Below, piece by piece: positions 17,894 through 25,762 of a stretch of 64,000 bases of DNA (within the stretch, counting starts at the first letter, position 1; the number at the start of each line of letters is the position of its first letter). The stretch comes from Streptomyces sp. TSRI0107 (GTDB lineage Bacteria > Actinomycetota > Actinomycetes > Streptomycetales > Streptomycetaceae). The translations under genes were made by a program, and so were the position numbers. The stretch covers positions 1 to 64,000 of the forward strand of contig NZ_LIVZ01000018.1 of NCBI RefSeq assembly GCF_001905845.1, written 5' to 3'. Below the pieces are notes generated by a model, which did no database searches, had not been told where the DNA came from, and saw only the letters and a program-made list of their open reading frames with translations.

Positions 17894-18679
17894 TCAGTTG
17901 AGCGCGTCGATGGCGTAGAGGGCGCCGAGCGCGGTGGCGAGTGTGCCCAGCAGGAGACGCAGGAGCGTCTCGGGCAGACGGGGCTGGAGGCGGGCGCCGA
18001 GGTAGCCGCCCATGAGGCCGCCGAGACCACAGGACAGCCCGAGCGACCAGTCGGGGGCGATGCTGCCGGTCTGGGCCAAGGAAAGCAGTGCGTAGGTGGA
18101 GGCTCCGACGACGGAGGTGGCGAAGGTGGCGGCGAGCGCCGCGGGGGCGACCTTGGCGACAGGGACACCGCGGCCGACAAGGACAGGTCCGAGGATCGAG
18201 CCACCGCCGATGCCGTAGATCCCTCCCACGACACCGACAGCGAGCGCCATGCCGGTAACCGTCCGAGGTACGGGTTCAGGTCGCGGGCTTTGCGCGTGCG
18301 CAGGGCGGAGCGTCCGGGTGATCAGCCAGATGCCGAGCGGCAGCATCAGGGCGGCGACCAGGAGCCGGAAGACCTGCGGGCCCGGCAGGGCGAAGACGCG
18401 GATGACCGCGCCGAGAATCACCCCGGGAAGGGTGCCCATCACCAGCCGGCGGACGAGGGGCCCTCGCAGGGCCCCGTCGCGCCGGTAGCGCAGCAGGGCA
18501 CCAGGCCCCGCGACGACGTTGTAGAGGAGGTTCGTCGGGGTGACGGCCGGGCTGGGGACGGCGAACACGCTCAGTTGAACCGGCAGCAGGAACACGGCTC
18601 CGGACACCCCCACCGGAGCGGTCAGCACGGCGATCAGCAGCCCGACCATGACGCCGGCCGCTCCCATCCCCCACTCCAC
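17894..18679 (-). CDS. TauE/SafE-family sulfite or sulfur-anion permease
   Basis: This 261-residue membrane protein has about eight hydrophobic segments in two repeats. The family glycine motifs are visible as 'AVTPTNLLYNVVAGPGALLRY' region and 'GVVGGIYGIGGGSILGPVLV'. TauE/SafE proteins move sulfite, sulfonates or other sulfur compounds. It faces the arsR gene convergently and follows a TusA-like gene on the same strand after 177 bases, consistent with a sulfur-handling unit. The direction of transport cannot be told. Confidence 0.85.
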   Translation of the reverse strand: MEWGMGAAGVMVGLLIAVLTAPVGVSGAVFLLPVQLSVFAVPSPAVTPTNLLYNVVAGPGALLRYRRDGALRGPLVRRLVMGTLPGVILGAVIRVFALPGPQVFRLLVAALMLPLGIWLITRTLRPAHAQSPRPEPVPRTVTGMALAVGVVGGIYGIGGGSILGPVLVGRGVPVAKVAPAALAATFATSVVGASTYALLSLAQTGSIAPDWSLGLSCGLGGLMGGYLGARLQPRLPETLLRLLLGTLATALGALYAIDALN

Positions 18680-18856
18680 CCGGTTCCCCCGATCCTCAGC
18701 CGATGCGTGCCTCTACTCGTGCCCCCACGAGAGCGTAGAGCGCCTCGTCGGCGGGTCCGGGTGTGAGTAGCTGCGGTACAGAAAGTCCCCGCCGAGATTG
18801 ATCTTGGTGGGGCCCACACCGGTCGGGGGTGAGTTGGCAGGGACTCGCCAGCTCCG

Positions 18857-19144
18857 TCAGATCGTGTGCCAGGGCGCATCCGACCTGGTGGGCAGGGCGC
18901 CCGGTACGAGCCGGAGGGCGTACACCGGTCGTTCGCCGGGGACGGGGCCGAGGTAGTGGTGTCCGGTCATGTGGCACCAGGCGGGCAGGTCGAGCGGTGC
19001 GGCCGGGTCGGTGGCGATGACGTGGACGAGCGTGCCGGCCTCGGCACCCTGGATGGCTGTGCGGAGGCGAAGTAGGAGGGTGACGCACAGCAGGCCGGTG
19101 CCGTCCACCGTGATGGCCGGTTCGGGTATCGGGCCGGCGTTCAT
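18857..19144 (-). CDS. TusA-like sulfur-carrier protein
   Basis: This 95-residue protein has the TusA/SirA layout: 'VDGTGLLCVTLLLRLRTAI' around the single N-terminal Cys, then 'LVHVIATDPAAPLDLPAW' and 'MTGHHYLG'. In classical TusA the Cys sits in a CPxP motif; here it is CVTL, so both prolines are lost. TusA relays persulfide sulfur between enzymes. Its ATG overlaps the stop of the methyltransferase (ATGA), so the two are translationally coupled. A sulfur-binding role beside TauE is likely, but the altered motif leaves activity uncertain. Confidence 0.75.
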   Translation of the reverse strand: MNAGPIPEPAITVDGTGLLCVTLLLRLRTAIQGAEAGTLVHVIATDPAAPLDLPAWCHMTGHHYLGPVPGERPVYALRLVPGALPTRSDAPWHTI

Positions 19145-19806
19145 CGCGGCACGGTCTGCGTGACGCGCCAGAGGCGGCGGGGTAGCTCGCCCTCTTCGAA
19201 TGCATGGACCTCGTCGAGGGTCCAGCCGTCGGCGAGGGTGTCGACCAGGTGTCGGGGGAAGAAGTGCACAGCGAAGCCGCCGTGCTCATAGATGTCGTCG
19301 CCGTGCGCAGTGCCGGCACCGTAGTGTGCGTCGCCAGTGTGCCGGACGGTGTAGACGAGGGAGCCTCCGGGCCGCAGTACGCGGCGGATTTCGCCGACCA
19401 CCCCGTGGATCTCCTCGCTGGACAGGGCCATGCACAGCAGCAGGTGGGCGAAGACGCCGTCGACCGAGGCGTCCGCGAGGGGCAGTGGTTCGCGGACGTC
19501 GTGCACGACGGTGGCGACCCGCTCGGCGACGTCTTGGTCGCGGGCGGCCTGCCGGAGCTGTTCCAGGCCGGTGGCGGAGAAGTCGGTGGCCTGGACGGTG
19601 AAGCCCTCCCGGGCGAAGAACAGGGTGTCGCGGCCGTGGCCGGCGCCGAGCTCCAGCACCTCCCGACCCCCAGAGGCGCGGAAGACGATGGCGGCGTGCC
19701 GTGCGGGCGCGCTGGGGGCCTGCCCGTACATGCCGGGGTGGGAGCCGTAGGTGTGCTGCCAGTGTTCGCGCTGGGCTTCGGCCAGCTCCCGCTCGTGGCC
19801 GTTCAT
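19141..19806 (-). CDS. Class I SAM-dependent methyltransferase
   Basis: This 221-residue Rossmann-fold methyltransferase carries motif I as 'VLELGAGHGRDTLFFAREG', an acidic motif II 'VQATDFSATGLEQL' and motif IV/V 'ASVDGVFAHLLLCMALS'. It has a single Cys, so it lacks the conserved cysteines of the arsenite methyltransferase ArsM. It is coupled to the TusA-like gene. A thiol or small-metabolite substrate is possible given the sulfur neighbours, but none is shown. Confidence 0.85.
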   Translation of the reverse strand: MNGHERELAEAQREHWQHTYGSHPGMYGQAPSAPARHAAIVFRASGGREVLELGAGHGRDTLFFAREGFTVQATDFSATGLEQLRQAARDQDVAERVATVVHDVREPLPLADASVDGVFAHLLLCMALSSEEIHGVVGEIRRVLRPGGSLVYTVRHTGDAHYGAGTAHGDDIYEHGGFAVHFFPRHLVDTLADGWTLDEVHAFEEGELPRRLWRVTQTVPR

Positions 19807-20055
19807 GCCTGCCTGTGCTCCTCTCGCTCCCGGCCGGTGCCGGGTTGTCCGTTGGCCGGCCTAGGTCCGCTGTCGGGGCACCCCGATCCGGCCCTCATGG
19901 CCACTGCCATGCGGGACCGGGTCACCGGTGGTCCGCTTCGAGCTGGTGGGGAACTGCGCTGCCTGAGCGCAGTTCGCGCAGATCCAGGATGTGGTTGAAG
20001 CGGGGTTCGAGCGCCTTCCCGCCGCGATCTTCAAGGTTTCTTGAAGGCTCCGGGC

Positions 20056-20087
20056 TTGCAACCGGTACCTAGGTACAGGTCTACCGT
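20056..20087 (+). promoter_or_regulatory. MerR-type promoter with long spacer
   Basis: A -35-like TTGCAA (20056-20061) and a -10-like TACCGT (20082-20087) are 20 bases apart. The spacer contains the perfect 12-bp palindrome GTACCTAGGTAC (20065-20076). A stretched 19-20 bp spacer with a central dyad is the signature of promoters activated by MerR-family untwisting. It lies 49 bases upstream of the first gene of the merR operon. Confidence 0.7.
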
Positions 20088-20135
20088 CGGAGGTGTCCCC
20101 GCCCCTCGTGGGACGCGGCGACGGGAGCGAGTGCG

Positions 20136-20465
20136 ATGAGTGATCTGGCGTGGGTGCCGCAGTCCTGCACGCTTCCCACCGAGGAGCGGCCCCTGCGGGT
20201 CGCGGAGTGGGACGTGCTGTTCTCCGAGCGGCTGGCCTCATCGTCGAGGCCCGAGCCGTTCCGGCTGCGCCTCGAGCTGGCCGCCGGACCGGGTATCGAG
20301 GAGCGGGTGCGGGACCTTGCGGGACGGGAGAGCGGCTGCTGCTCGTTCTTCACTTTCACCACCACCCCCGGCGAGGACCTGATCGGTCTGGACATCGAGG
20401 TGGACGCGGCCCACGACGCCGTTTTGGACGCGTTGGCCGTACGGACCGCCGGGATGCAGCGGTGA
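20136..20465 (+). CDS. Small Cys-pair protein of the merR operon
   Basis: This 109-residue soluble protein has no recognised family. Its most notable part is 'GRESGCCSFFTFTTTPGEDL', a vicinal Cys pair followed by an aromatic beta-strand, which would suit soft-metal binding. ATG 20136 has GGGAG about nine bases upstream. Its last codons overlap the GTG of the MerR gene (GTGA), and the MerR-type promoter lies just ahead, so it is the first gene of the metal-response operon. A metal chaperone or scavenger role is an inference. Confidence 0.7.
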   Translation: MSDLAWVPQSCTLPTEERPLRVAEWDVLFSERLASSSRPEPFRLRLELAAGPGIEERVRDLAGRESGCCSFFTFTTTPGEDLIGLDIEVDAAHDAVLDALAVRTAGMQR

Positions 20466-21145
20466 GCGCGGGCCTGCGCAGCGGTCAGGTCGCCGAGGCG
20501 GCCGGGGTGAACATCCAGACCCTGCGCTACTACGAGCGGCGCGGCCTGCTGGCCGAGCCGGAGCGCAGCAACGGCCGCCACCGCCTGTACGGTGAGGACG
20601 CGGTGACCGCGCTGCGGGTGATCAAGGCCGCACAGCGTCTCGGGTTCACGCTGGACGAGGTCGCCGAGCTGCTGGAGGCCGGCCGCCACCGCCACGGCCG
20701 CCCCGTCGCCGGGCTCCAGGAACGGGCCGCGGCCAAGCTCGCCGAGGTCGACGCGAAGCTCGCCGACCTCACCACCATCCGCACCGCCCTGGCCGCGGCC
20801 GTCGAAGCCGGGTGCGACGACCTGACCGTCTGCGCGTCGAGCGCCTGCTGCCCCATCCCCTTCACCGACCTCGCCGAGGAGAACCGCCATGCCGGCCCCT
20901 GCTGCTGGCCCCCGCCCCCACCGGGCCCCGGAGGCCCTGGGCGGCCTGGCCGCGCTGGCCTGCGTGGCGTGCTGCGCGCTGCCCGTCCTAATCACGGCGG
21001 GCGTCGTCGGCGCGGGCGCCGGGGCGGTCGTGGGCTGGCTGCCCGCCGTCGCCGTCGTCCCGGCCGTGCTCGCCGTCGGAACCTGGTGGTACGGCCAGCG
21101 CCGCCGCTCCCACCCCTGCTCCTGCTCGTCGAAGGCCGCGGGTGA
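20462..21145 (+). CDS. MerR-family metal-responsive regulator, long tail
   Basis: The first ~140 residues are a standard MerR protein: winged helix 'NIQTLRYYERRGLLAEPERS', the dimerisation helix, and the metal loop with Cys in 'GCDDLTVCASSACCPIPF'. As sequenced the frame runs on another ~90 residues as a Pro/Gly/Arg-rich tail that overlaps the next gene by 257 bases. That tail is the out-of-frame reading of a better gene, so a stop after 'TDLAEENRHA' has probably been lost, or a frameshift lies near 20890. The N-terminal function looks intact. It is expected to act on the promoter at 20056-20087. Confidence 0.8.
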   Translation: MSAGLRSGQVAEAAGVNIQTLRYYERRGLLAEPERSNGRHRLYGEDAVTALRVIKAAQRLGFTLDEVAELLEAGRHRHGRPVAGLQERAAAKLAEVDAKLADLTTIRTALAAAVEAGCDDLTVCASSACCPIPFTDLAEENRHAGPCCWPPPPPGPGGPGRPGRAGLRGVLRAARPNHGGRRRRGRRGGRGLAARRRRRPGRARRRNLVVRPAPPLPPLLLLVEGRG

Positions 21146-21209
21146 GGACGGCTACGGCTGCAAGACGTCCGGGGACCCGCTGAAGATCACGGGCGCGGGC
21201 CGCCCGTAG
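20889..21209 (+). CDS. Small MerT-like membrane protein
   Basis: This 106-residue protein has two or three hydrophobic segments. The first carries the vicinal Cys pair in 'ALACVACCALPVLITAGV', as in MerT/MerC mercury transporters, and the tail has more cysteines ('SHPCSCSSK', 'YGCK'). It starts inside the MerR frame at ATG 20889 and precedes a YnfA-family gene. A soft-metal uptake or sensing role fits the MerR operon. The match to MerT is by motif and topology only. Confidence 0.65.
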   Translation: MPAPAAGPRPHRAPEALGGLAALACVACCALPVLITAGVVGAGAGAVVGWLPAVAVVPAVLAVGTWWYGQRRRSHPCSCSSKAAGEDGYGCKTSGDPLKITGAGRP

Positions 21210-21219
21210 GGTCACCGGC

Positions 21220-21555
21220 ATGGTTGTCGCTCGTTCCGTTGCCCTGTTCGCCGTCGCCGCCCTCTTCGAGATCGGCGGTGCCTGGCTGGTCTGGCAGGGC
21301 ATCCGCGAGCACAAGGGCTGGATCTGGATCGGCGCCGGCGTCATCGCGCTGGGTCTGTACGGGGTCGTGGCCACCTTCCAGTCCGACGACAACTTCGGCC
21401 GTATCCTCGCCGCCTACGGCGGCATCTTCGTCGCCGGCTCGATCGGCTGGGGCATGATCGCCGACGGCTACCGGCCCGACCGCTACGACGTCATCGGCGC
21501 CCTGGTCTGTCTCGCCGGGATGGCCGTGATCATGTACGCGCCCCGCAGCAACTGA
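21220..21555 (+). CDS. YnfA/UPF0060 family membrane protein
   Basis: This 111-residue protein has four transmembrane segments. Family features include 'ALFEIGGAWLVWQGIREHKG', 'GRILAAYGGIFVAGSIGWGM' and the 'DGYRPDRYDVIGA' loop before the last helix. YnfA proteins are related to small multidrug transporters, with limited experimental characterisation. It is the last gene of the merR operon, 10 bases after the MerT-like gene, and ends before a hairpin shared with the convergent CDF gene. Confidence 0.9.
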   Translation: MVVARSVALFAVAALFEIGGAWLVWQGIREHKGWIWIGAGVIALGLYGVVATFQSDDNFGRILAAYGGIFVAGSIGWGMIADGYRPDRYDVIGALVCLAGMAVIMYAPRSN

Positions 21556-21612
21556 CCAAGGGGCCGCAGGCACGGATGCCCGTCCCGCAGGTCGCGGCGT
21601 TGGCCGTTGCCT

Positions 21613-21629
21613 GCCCCCCTCAGGGGGGC
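21613..21629. terminator. GC hairpin between convergent operons
   Basis: GCCCCCC-TCA-GGGGGGC forms a 7-bp all-GC stem with a 3-base loop in the 87-base gap between the stops of the YnfA gene and the CDF gene. It could end transcription from both sides. No U-tract is seen. Confidence 0.5.
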
Positions 21630-21642
21630 CGGTGGGCAGCCG

Positions 21643-22350
21643 TCAGCAGCAGTCGCAGCCCGCGCGGCAGCCGCAGGCGTCCGCCTCGGCACTGGCAGCG
21701 GTGATCGCAGTGGCGGGAGGGGCGCAGCATCCCTTGCCCTGCCAGGCGTCGCGGCCCTCCTTGGCCGCGATGACGGCGATGACCAGTGCCGCGACAGGGT
21801 CGGCCCAGGACCAGCCGACGGTGGCGTTGAGGACCAGGCCCGCCAGGAGCACGGCGGACAGGTAGGTGCACAGCAGGGTCTGCCGGGAGTCCGCGACCGC
21901 GGAGACCGAGCCGAGTTCGCGTCCGGCCCGTCGCTGGGCGGCGGACAGGAACGGCATCACCAGCAGCGAGAGCGCGGCGAGCACGATGCCGGGCATCGAA
22001 CGGTCGGCCTCGCCGGTGCCGGCCAGCGCCCGCACGGCGTCGACGGTGATGTAGGCGGCGAGCGCGAAGAACGAGACCGCGATGATCCGCAGGGTGGTCT
22101 TCTCGCGGGCCTCGCGCACGGCATGGTCCGCCGCGGAGAACTGCCAGGCCACGGCCGCCGCCGAGGAGACCTCGATGACGGAGTCGAGGCCGAAGCCGAT
22201 CAGCGCGGTGGAGGACGCGAGGCTGCCCGCGGTGATCGCGGCGATCGCCTCGATCACGTTGTACGTGATCGTCGCCGCGACCAGGAGGCGTATGCGTCGG
22301 ATGAGCTGGTCCCGCCTGCTCGGCAGGGGGCCCAGGGAGAGTGCCGTCAT
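21643..22350 (-). CDS. Cation diffusion facilitator-type transporter
   Basis: This 235-residue protein has about six membrane segments. 'NVIEAIAAITAGSLASST' and 'IGFGLDSVIEVSSAAAVAWQ' match the helix-1/2 region of a CDF subgroup, with Asp/Glu as putative metal ligands. The C-terminus is a Cys-rich tail ('GKGCCAPP', 'ACGCRAGCDCC') instead of the usual ferredoxin-like domain. The ATG shares its A with the stop of the upstream ArsR-type gene (TGATG), so it is tightly coupled to that regulator. Efflux of a soft divalent metal is the likely role. Confidence 0.8.
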   Translation of the reverse strand: MTALSLGPLPSRRDQLIRRIRLLVAATITYNVIEAIAAITAGSLASSTALIGFGLDSVIEVSSAAAVAWQFSAADHAVREAREKTTLRIIAVSFFALAAYITVDAVRALAGTGEADRSMPGIVLAALSLLVMPFLSAAQRRAGRELGSVSAVADSRQTLLCTYLSAVLLAGLVLNATVGWSWADPVAALVIAVIAAKEGRDAWQGKGCCAPPATAITAASAEADACGCRAGCDCC

Positions 22351-22685
22351 CAGCAGCAGCCCTTCTCGTCGGCCTCGGCGCAGGTGCGGTCGGTCTCGAC
22401 GGCGACGACGGCGCTGCGCAGATCGTCCAGCGCGTGCCCCAGGCGCGGATCGGCGAGTTCGTAACGGGTGCGCCGGCCGACGGGAACCGCGACGACCAGA
22501 CCGCAGTCGCGCAGGCAGGCCAGGTGGTTGGACAGCCGGGTACGCGAAATGCCCAACTGCTCGGCCAGGTCGGAGGGGTGCGCCGGGCTCTCGCACAGAG
22601 CGAGCAGCAGGCGGCAGCGGATGGGATCGGCGAGGGCGCGGCCGAAGCGCGCGAGCACCTCGACATCGGAAACGACGGTCAGCAC
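22350..22685 (-). CDS. ArsR/CmtR-type metalloregulator
   Basis: This 111-residue winged-helix repressor has 'DPIRCRLLLALCESPAHPSD' at the alpha-3/4 region, 'GISRTRLSNHLACLRDCGL' as recognition helix and a C-terminal 'CAEADEKGCC'. The cysteine pattern (one in the R-C-R-L-L segment, further ones in the recognition helix) resembles Cd/Pb sensors of the CmtR group rather than the CVC arsenic site. It starts at GTG 22685, 45 bases after the arsO stop, and is coupled to the CDF transporter, its probable target. Confidence 0.85.
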   Translation of the reverse strand: MLTVVSDVEVLARFGRALADPIRCRLLLALCESPAHPSDLAEQLGISRTRLSNHLACLRDCGLVVAVPVGRRTRYELADPRLGHALDDLRSAVVAVETDRTCAEADEKGCC

Positions 22686-22730
22686 ACAGTCACAGTACAG
22701 AGAATCCTGAATTCATGAAAGCGTGGACTA

Positions 22731-23795
22731 TCAGAGGAAGGGTCCCACCAGTGCGGCGATGTCTCGGGCGGCCTCGCGGGCGGGGCGCCCGACGCCGATG
22801 AGGGTGGCGGAGGCGGGGCCGGTCCAGTCGCCGTAACCGAGCAGGTGCAGACGTGGCTCCTCCATGGCCCGGGTACCTGCCGTAGCGATGTGGCCGCGCC
22901 GGCCACGCAGTTGGAGCGGGGCAAGGTGGGAGAGGGCGGGCCTGAAGCCGGTGCACCAGATGATCGCGTCGGCCTCCGCGCGGGTGCCGTCGGTCCATTC
23001 GACGCCGCCGGGCACGAGGCGGGTGAACATCGGGCTCGCCGTGAGCAGGCCGCGGTCGCGGGCCTCGCGGACGGGCGGTACGGCGACGATGTCGCCCAGC
23101 GAGGCAACGCCGCCCGTGTCCGTGCGGCTCGCGTCCAGGGCCCGGCGGCGTGCGGTGGCCGCGTCGAACAGGGCGCGGCCGTCGATGTCGTCGGCGAGGA
23201 AGCGCGGCGGGCGCTGCGTCACCCAGGTCAGCTCGGTGTCGTAGGCGAGGTCGGCGGCGATCTGGGCGCCGGAGTTGCCGCCGCCCACCACGATGACGCG
23301 TTGCCCGGCGAAGTCGCGCGGACCGCGGTACTGCGCCGTGTGCAGCCGGCGGCCGTCGAAGTCGGAGGAGCCCGGCACGGCGGGCAGGAAGGGCCGCCAC
23401 CAGGTACCCGTCGCGCTGATCACGCTGCGTGCGAGCCAGGTGCCCGAATCCGTCTCCACCCGCAGGAGTTCACCGTCCCGGTGCACGCCGAGGACGCGGA
23501 CGGGTCGTTCGACGGGAAGCCCGTAGCGCTTCTCGTAGTCGGCGAGGTACTCCACCACATGCTGTGCGTCGGGGTAGGTCTCGCCGGTCTGCGCCGGCAT
23601 GAGGCGGCCGGGCAGTGAGGAGTACGCGGCTGGTGAGAACAGGTGCAGGGAGTCCCAGGTGTGCTGCCAGGCGCCGCCCGGCGTGCTCTGGGCATCGAGG
23701 ATGACGAAGTCAAGGCCGAGGCGGCGCAGGTGGTAGCCGGCGGCGAGCCCGGACTGGCCGCCGCCGATCACCACCACCTGCACGGTGTTCGTCAC
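22731..23795 (-). CDS. arsO: Second ArsO-like flavin monooxygenase
   Basis: This 354-residue protein has the FAD motif 'VVVIGGGQSGLAAGYHL' and NADPH motif 'VIVVGGGNSGAQIAADL'. It is a diverged paralogue of the protein at 16298-17356. Its GTG at 23793-23795 overlaps the stop of the MIP gene (GTGA). A longer in-frame reading upstream only passes antiframe through that gene. Coupling to an aquaglyceroporin and an arsR gene supports an arsenic role. Confidence 0.85.
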   Translation of the reverse strand: MTNTVQVVVIGGGQSGLAAGYHLRRLGLDFVILDAQSTPGGAWQHTWDSLHLFSPAAYSSLPGRLMPAQTGETYPDAQHVVEYLADYEKRYGLPVERPVRVLGVHRDGELLRVETDSGTWLARSVISATGTWWRPFLPAVPGSSDFDGRRLHTAQYRGPRDFAGQRVIVVGGGNSGAQIAADLAYDTELTWVTQRPPRFLADDIDGRALFDAATARRRALDASRTDTGGVASLGDIVAVPPVREARDRGLLTASPMFTRLVPGGVEWTDGTRAEADAIIWCTGFRPALSHLAPLQLRGRRGHIATAGTRAMEEPRLHLLGYGDWTGPASATLIGVGRPAREAARDIAALVGPFL

Positions 23796-24595
23796 GATGC
23801 CGACGGCTCCTTGGCCGTACGGCCGGGCAGGAAGATGAGTGCCACCAGTGCCAGGCCCACCGCGGCGCCGATCAGTTGCATGCCGATGAAGCCCGCCAGC
23901 GAATTTGGTGCGACGCCCGCGAAGGTGTCGGTGAAGGCGCGGCCGATCGTGACCGCCGGGTTGGCGAAGGACGTCGACGAGGTGAACCAGTACGCGGCGC
24001 CGATGTACGACGCCACGGCCACTGGCGCGAAGCGCAGACGGTCCGCACGGGCCAGGCCGAAGATCAGCAGGATCAGCCCGGCGGTCGCCACGACCTCGCC
24101 GAGCAGCAGGTGCCCGGCCGAGCGGTCGTGCGTGGACCACTTCACCAGCGGCTCGCCGAACATCGCGTCCGCCAGAATCGCCCCCGCGATCGCGCCGACG
24201 ATCTGCGCGGGGACGTAGACCGCGAGCTCGCGGGCTGCGACCCCGGCGCCGCCCCGGCGGGCCGTCCACCACTCGGCCAGCGTGACCACCGGGTTGAAGT
24301 GCACGCCGGAGACCGGGCCGAGCAGCAGGATCAGGACACCGAGGCCGAAGACCGTGGCCGTGGAGTTGGCCAGCAGCTGGAGCCCGACGTCCTTGGTCAG
24401 CTCGGTGGCCTGGATGCCGGAGCCGACCACGATGGCCACGAGGGCCGCCGTGCCGACCAGTTCGGCGGCGGCCTTGGAGATCAGCGGCGGAGCCTGGGGC
24501 GGCATGGCCCCCGGGGCGGGCTGCGGTTCAGCGGCGGGGGTTATGGCGGACCCGCCGGCTCTGTCGTGCTCGGTGGCCTCGGTGGCGCTCAACAA
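23792..24595 (-). CDS. MIP-family channel, probable arsenite permease
   Basis: This 267-residue aquaglyceroporin has both pore half-helices: 'GVHFNPVVTLAEW' and 'TSFANPAVTIGRA'. A ~35-residue Pro/Ala-rich cytoplasmic N-terminus precedes helix 1. In ars operons such channels (AqpS type) let As(OH)3 leave the cell after arsenate reduction. It follows the ArsR gene by 58 bases and is coupled to arsO. The NPV in place of the first NPA is common in bacterial MIP proteins. No ArsB or Acr3 pump is present in the window, so this may be the main exit. Confidence 0.88.
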   Translation of the reverse strand: MLSATEATEHDRAGGSAITPAAEPQPAPGAMPPQAPPLISKAAAELVGTAALVAIVVGSGIQATELTKDVGLQLLANSTATVFGLGVLILLLGPVSGVHFNPVVTLAEWWTARRGGAGVAARELAVYVPAQIVGAIAGAILADAMFGEPLVKWSTHDRSAGHLLLGEVVATAGLILLIFGLARADRLRFAPVAVASYIGAAYWFTSSTSFANPAVTIGRAFTDTFAGVAPNSLAGFIGMQLIGAAVGLALVALIFLPGRTAKEPSAS

Positions 24596-24653
24596 GACTC
24601 CTCGGTGCGTTCAAGGGGGCGATGGGACGCGGCGGTGGACGGGCGCCGGGAAA

Positions 24654-24968
24654 TCAGGGGCAGGACCGCTTGACGTTGTTCTCGGCCGTTGAGCGCGCGG
24701 TCTCCGCGAGGTCGGCGAACTGGCCCGCGAGGGTGGCGATGACGTCGGGCTTGAGCCGGTAGTAGGTGAACCGGCCGCACGGTTCCGTCTCCACGACACC
24801 GGCCTCGCGCAGCACCTTCAAGTGGTTGGAGAGGTTGGTCTGTCTGGCTCCCGTCTCCTCGATCAGGTGCGTGGAGCAGAGCGTCTCCTTGGCGAGCAGG
24901 GTGACGATCTGCAGGCGGAGCGGGTCGGCCAGAACCCGCATCAGATCAGTGTCGACTGACGTCAGCAT
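24654..24968 (-). CDS. arsR: ArsR-family repressor
   Basis: This 104-residue winged-helix protein has the helix-turn-helix 'TGARQTNLSNHLKVLREAGV' and 'CGRFTYYRLKPDVI'. Candidate arsenic ligands are the Cys in 'KETLCSTHL', the one in 'TEPCGRF' and the C-terminal 'KRSCP'. It is first in the run arsR-MIP-arsO and is divergent from the arsC operon. It probably controls both through the 100-base gap. Confidence 0.88.
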   Translation of the reverse strand: MLTSVDTDLMRVLADPLRLQIVTLLAKETLCSTHLIEETGARQTNLSNHLKVLREAGVVETEPCGRFTYYRLKPDVIATLAGQFADLAETARSTAENNVKRSCP

Positions 24969-24971
24969 GGA

Positions 24972-25002
24972 CTGATACTCTCACATCACTCCGAGCTGAT
25001 AC
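24972..25002. promoter_or_regulatory. Repeats in arsR-arsC divergent promoter region
   Basis: CTGATAC occurs at 24972-24978 and again at 24996-25002, 24 bases apart, immediately upstream of the arsR start. The rest of the gap holds a small stem CCCCAC/GTGGGG (25032-25047) just before the arsC ribosome site. These are candidates for the ArsR site; the dyad seen at 16252 is not found here. Confidence 0.35.
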
Positions 25003-25068
25003 CAGCCCGGCCTGATCCTTGGGACCCGCATCCCCACACCCGTGGGGCCCACACCCGAAGGGTTTCCC

Positions 25069-25707
25069 ATGACGGCATCATCCCCGCCCCCGGTCCTGCC
25101 CGACCAACGCCTGGCGGCCGGCATAGCCCACCTTGCCCTGCGCTACCGGGGCCGCTTCTCGCCGGAGACCATCCAGCGCCTGGTCATCGACTCCTACGAG
25201 CGCCTCGCTGAACACGCCCGCGTTCGCACTCACCTGGTGGTGCTGGCCGAGCACCTGGCCACCGAGCGTCTCGACGCACTCGCCCACATCGATGGCGCAC
25301 CCGGCAGTGGCCTGCCGCGCGTGCTGTTCGTGTGCAGCCACAACGCCGGACGCTCGCAGATGGCCGCCGCCCTGCTCACCCACCGTGCCGAGGGCCACGT
25401 GGTGGTCTCCTCCGCCGGTACCCACCCAGCCGCCGAGGTCGAGCCGGCCGTCGCGCAGGTGCTGACCGAGGCGGGCGTAGACCTCACAGACGCGTTCCCC
25501 AAGCCGCTGACCGACGAGGTCGTGCAGGCCGCCGACATCGTCATCACCATGGGCTGCGGGGATGCCTGCCCCGTACTGCCGGGCCGCCGTTACCTGGACT
25601 GGCCCGTCACCGACCCCGAGGGCGCCCCGATCACCGTCGTCCGCGGCATCCGCGACGAGATCGACGCCCACATCACCGACCTGCTCGCCTCCCTGCCGAG
25701 CACCTGA
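25069..25707 (+). CDS. arsC: Arsenate reductase with N-terminal helical domain
   Basis: The product has 212 residues. Residues 1-80 are a helical domain ('LPDQRLAAGIAHLALRYRGR', 'LVIDSYERLAEHARVRTHLV') seen in front of some actinobacterial arsenate reductases. Residues 84-212 are a low-molecular-weight phosphatase-fold ArsC with the active loop 'CSHNAGRS' (Cys89) and resolving cysteines in 'TMGCGDACP'. It reduces As(V) to As(III), predicted to use the thioredoxin system encoded two genes downstream. ATG 25069 follows GAAGGG at seven bases. Confidence 0.88.
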   Translation: MTASSPPPVLPDQRLAAGIAHLALRYRGRFSPETIQRLVIDSYERLAEHARVRTHLVVLAEHLATERLDALAHIDGAPGSGLPRVLFVCSHNAGRSQMAAALLTHRAEGHVVVSSAGTHPAAEVEPAVAQVLTEAGVDLTDAFPKPLTDEVVQAADIVITMGCGDACPVLPGRRYLDWPVTDPEGAPITVVRGIRDEIDAHITDLLASLPST

Positions 25708-25762
25708 ACCCGTACCCGATCTCCCGCACCACCTGCTTGATCCACTTGTGAAGGAAGAACCG

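Noticed and set aside
19141..19806. Considered as arsM (arsenite methyltransferase) because of the ars context
   Set aside because: The protein has one Cys and lacks the conserved cysteines needed for ArsM activity; kept as a generic methyltransferase.
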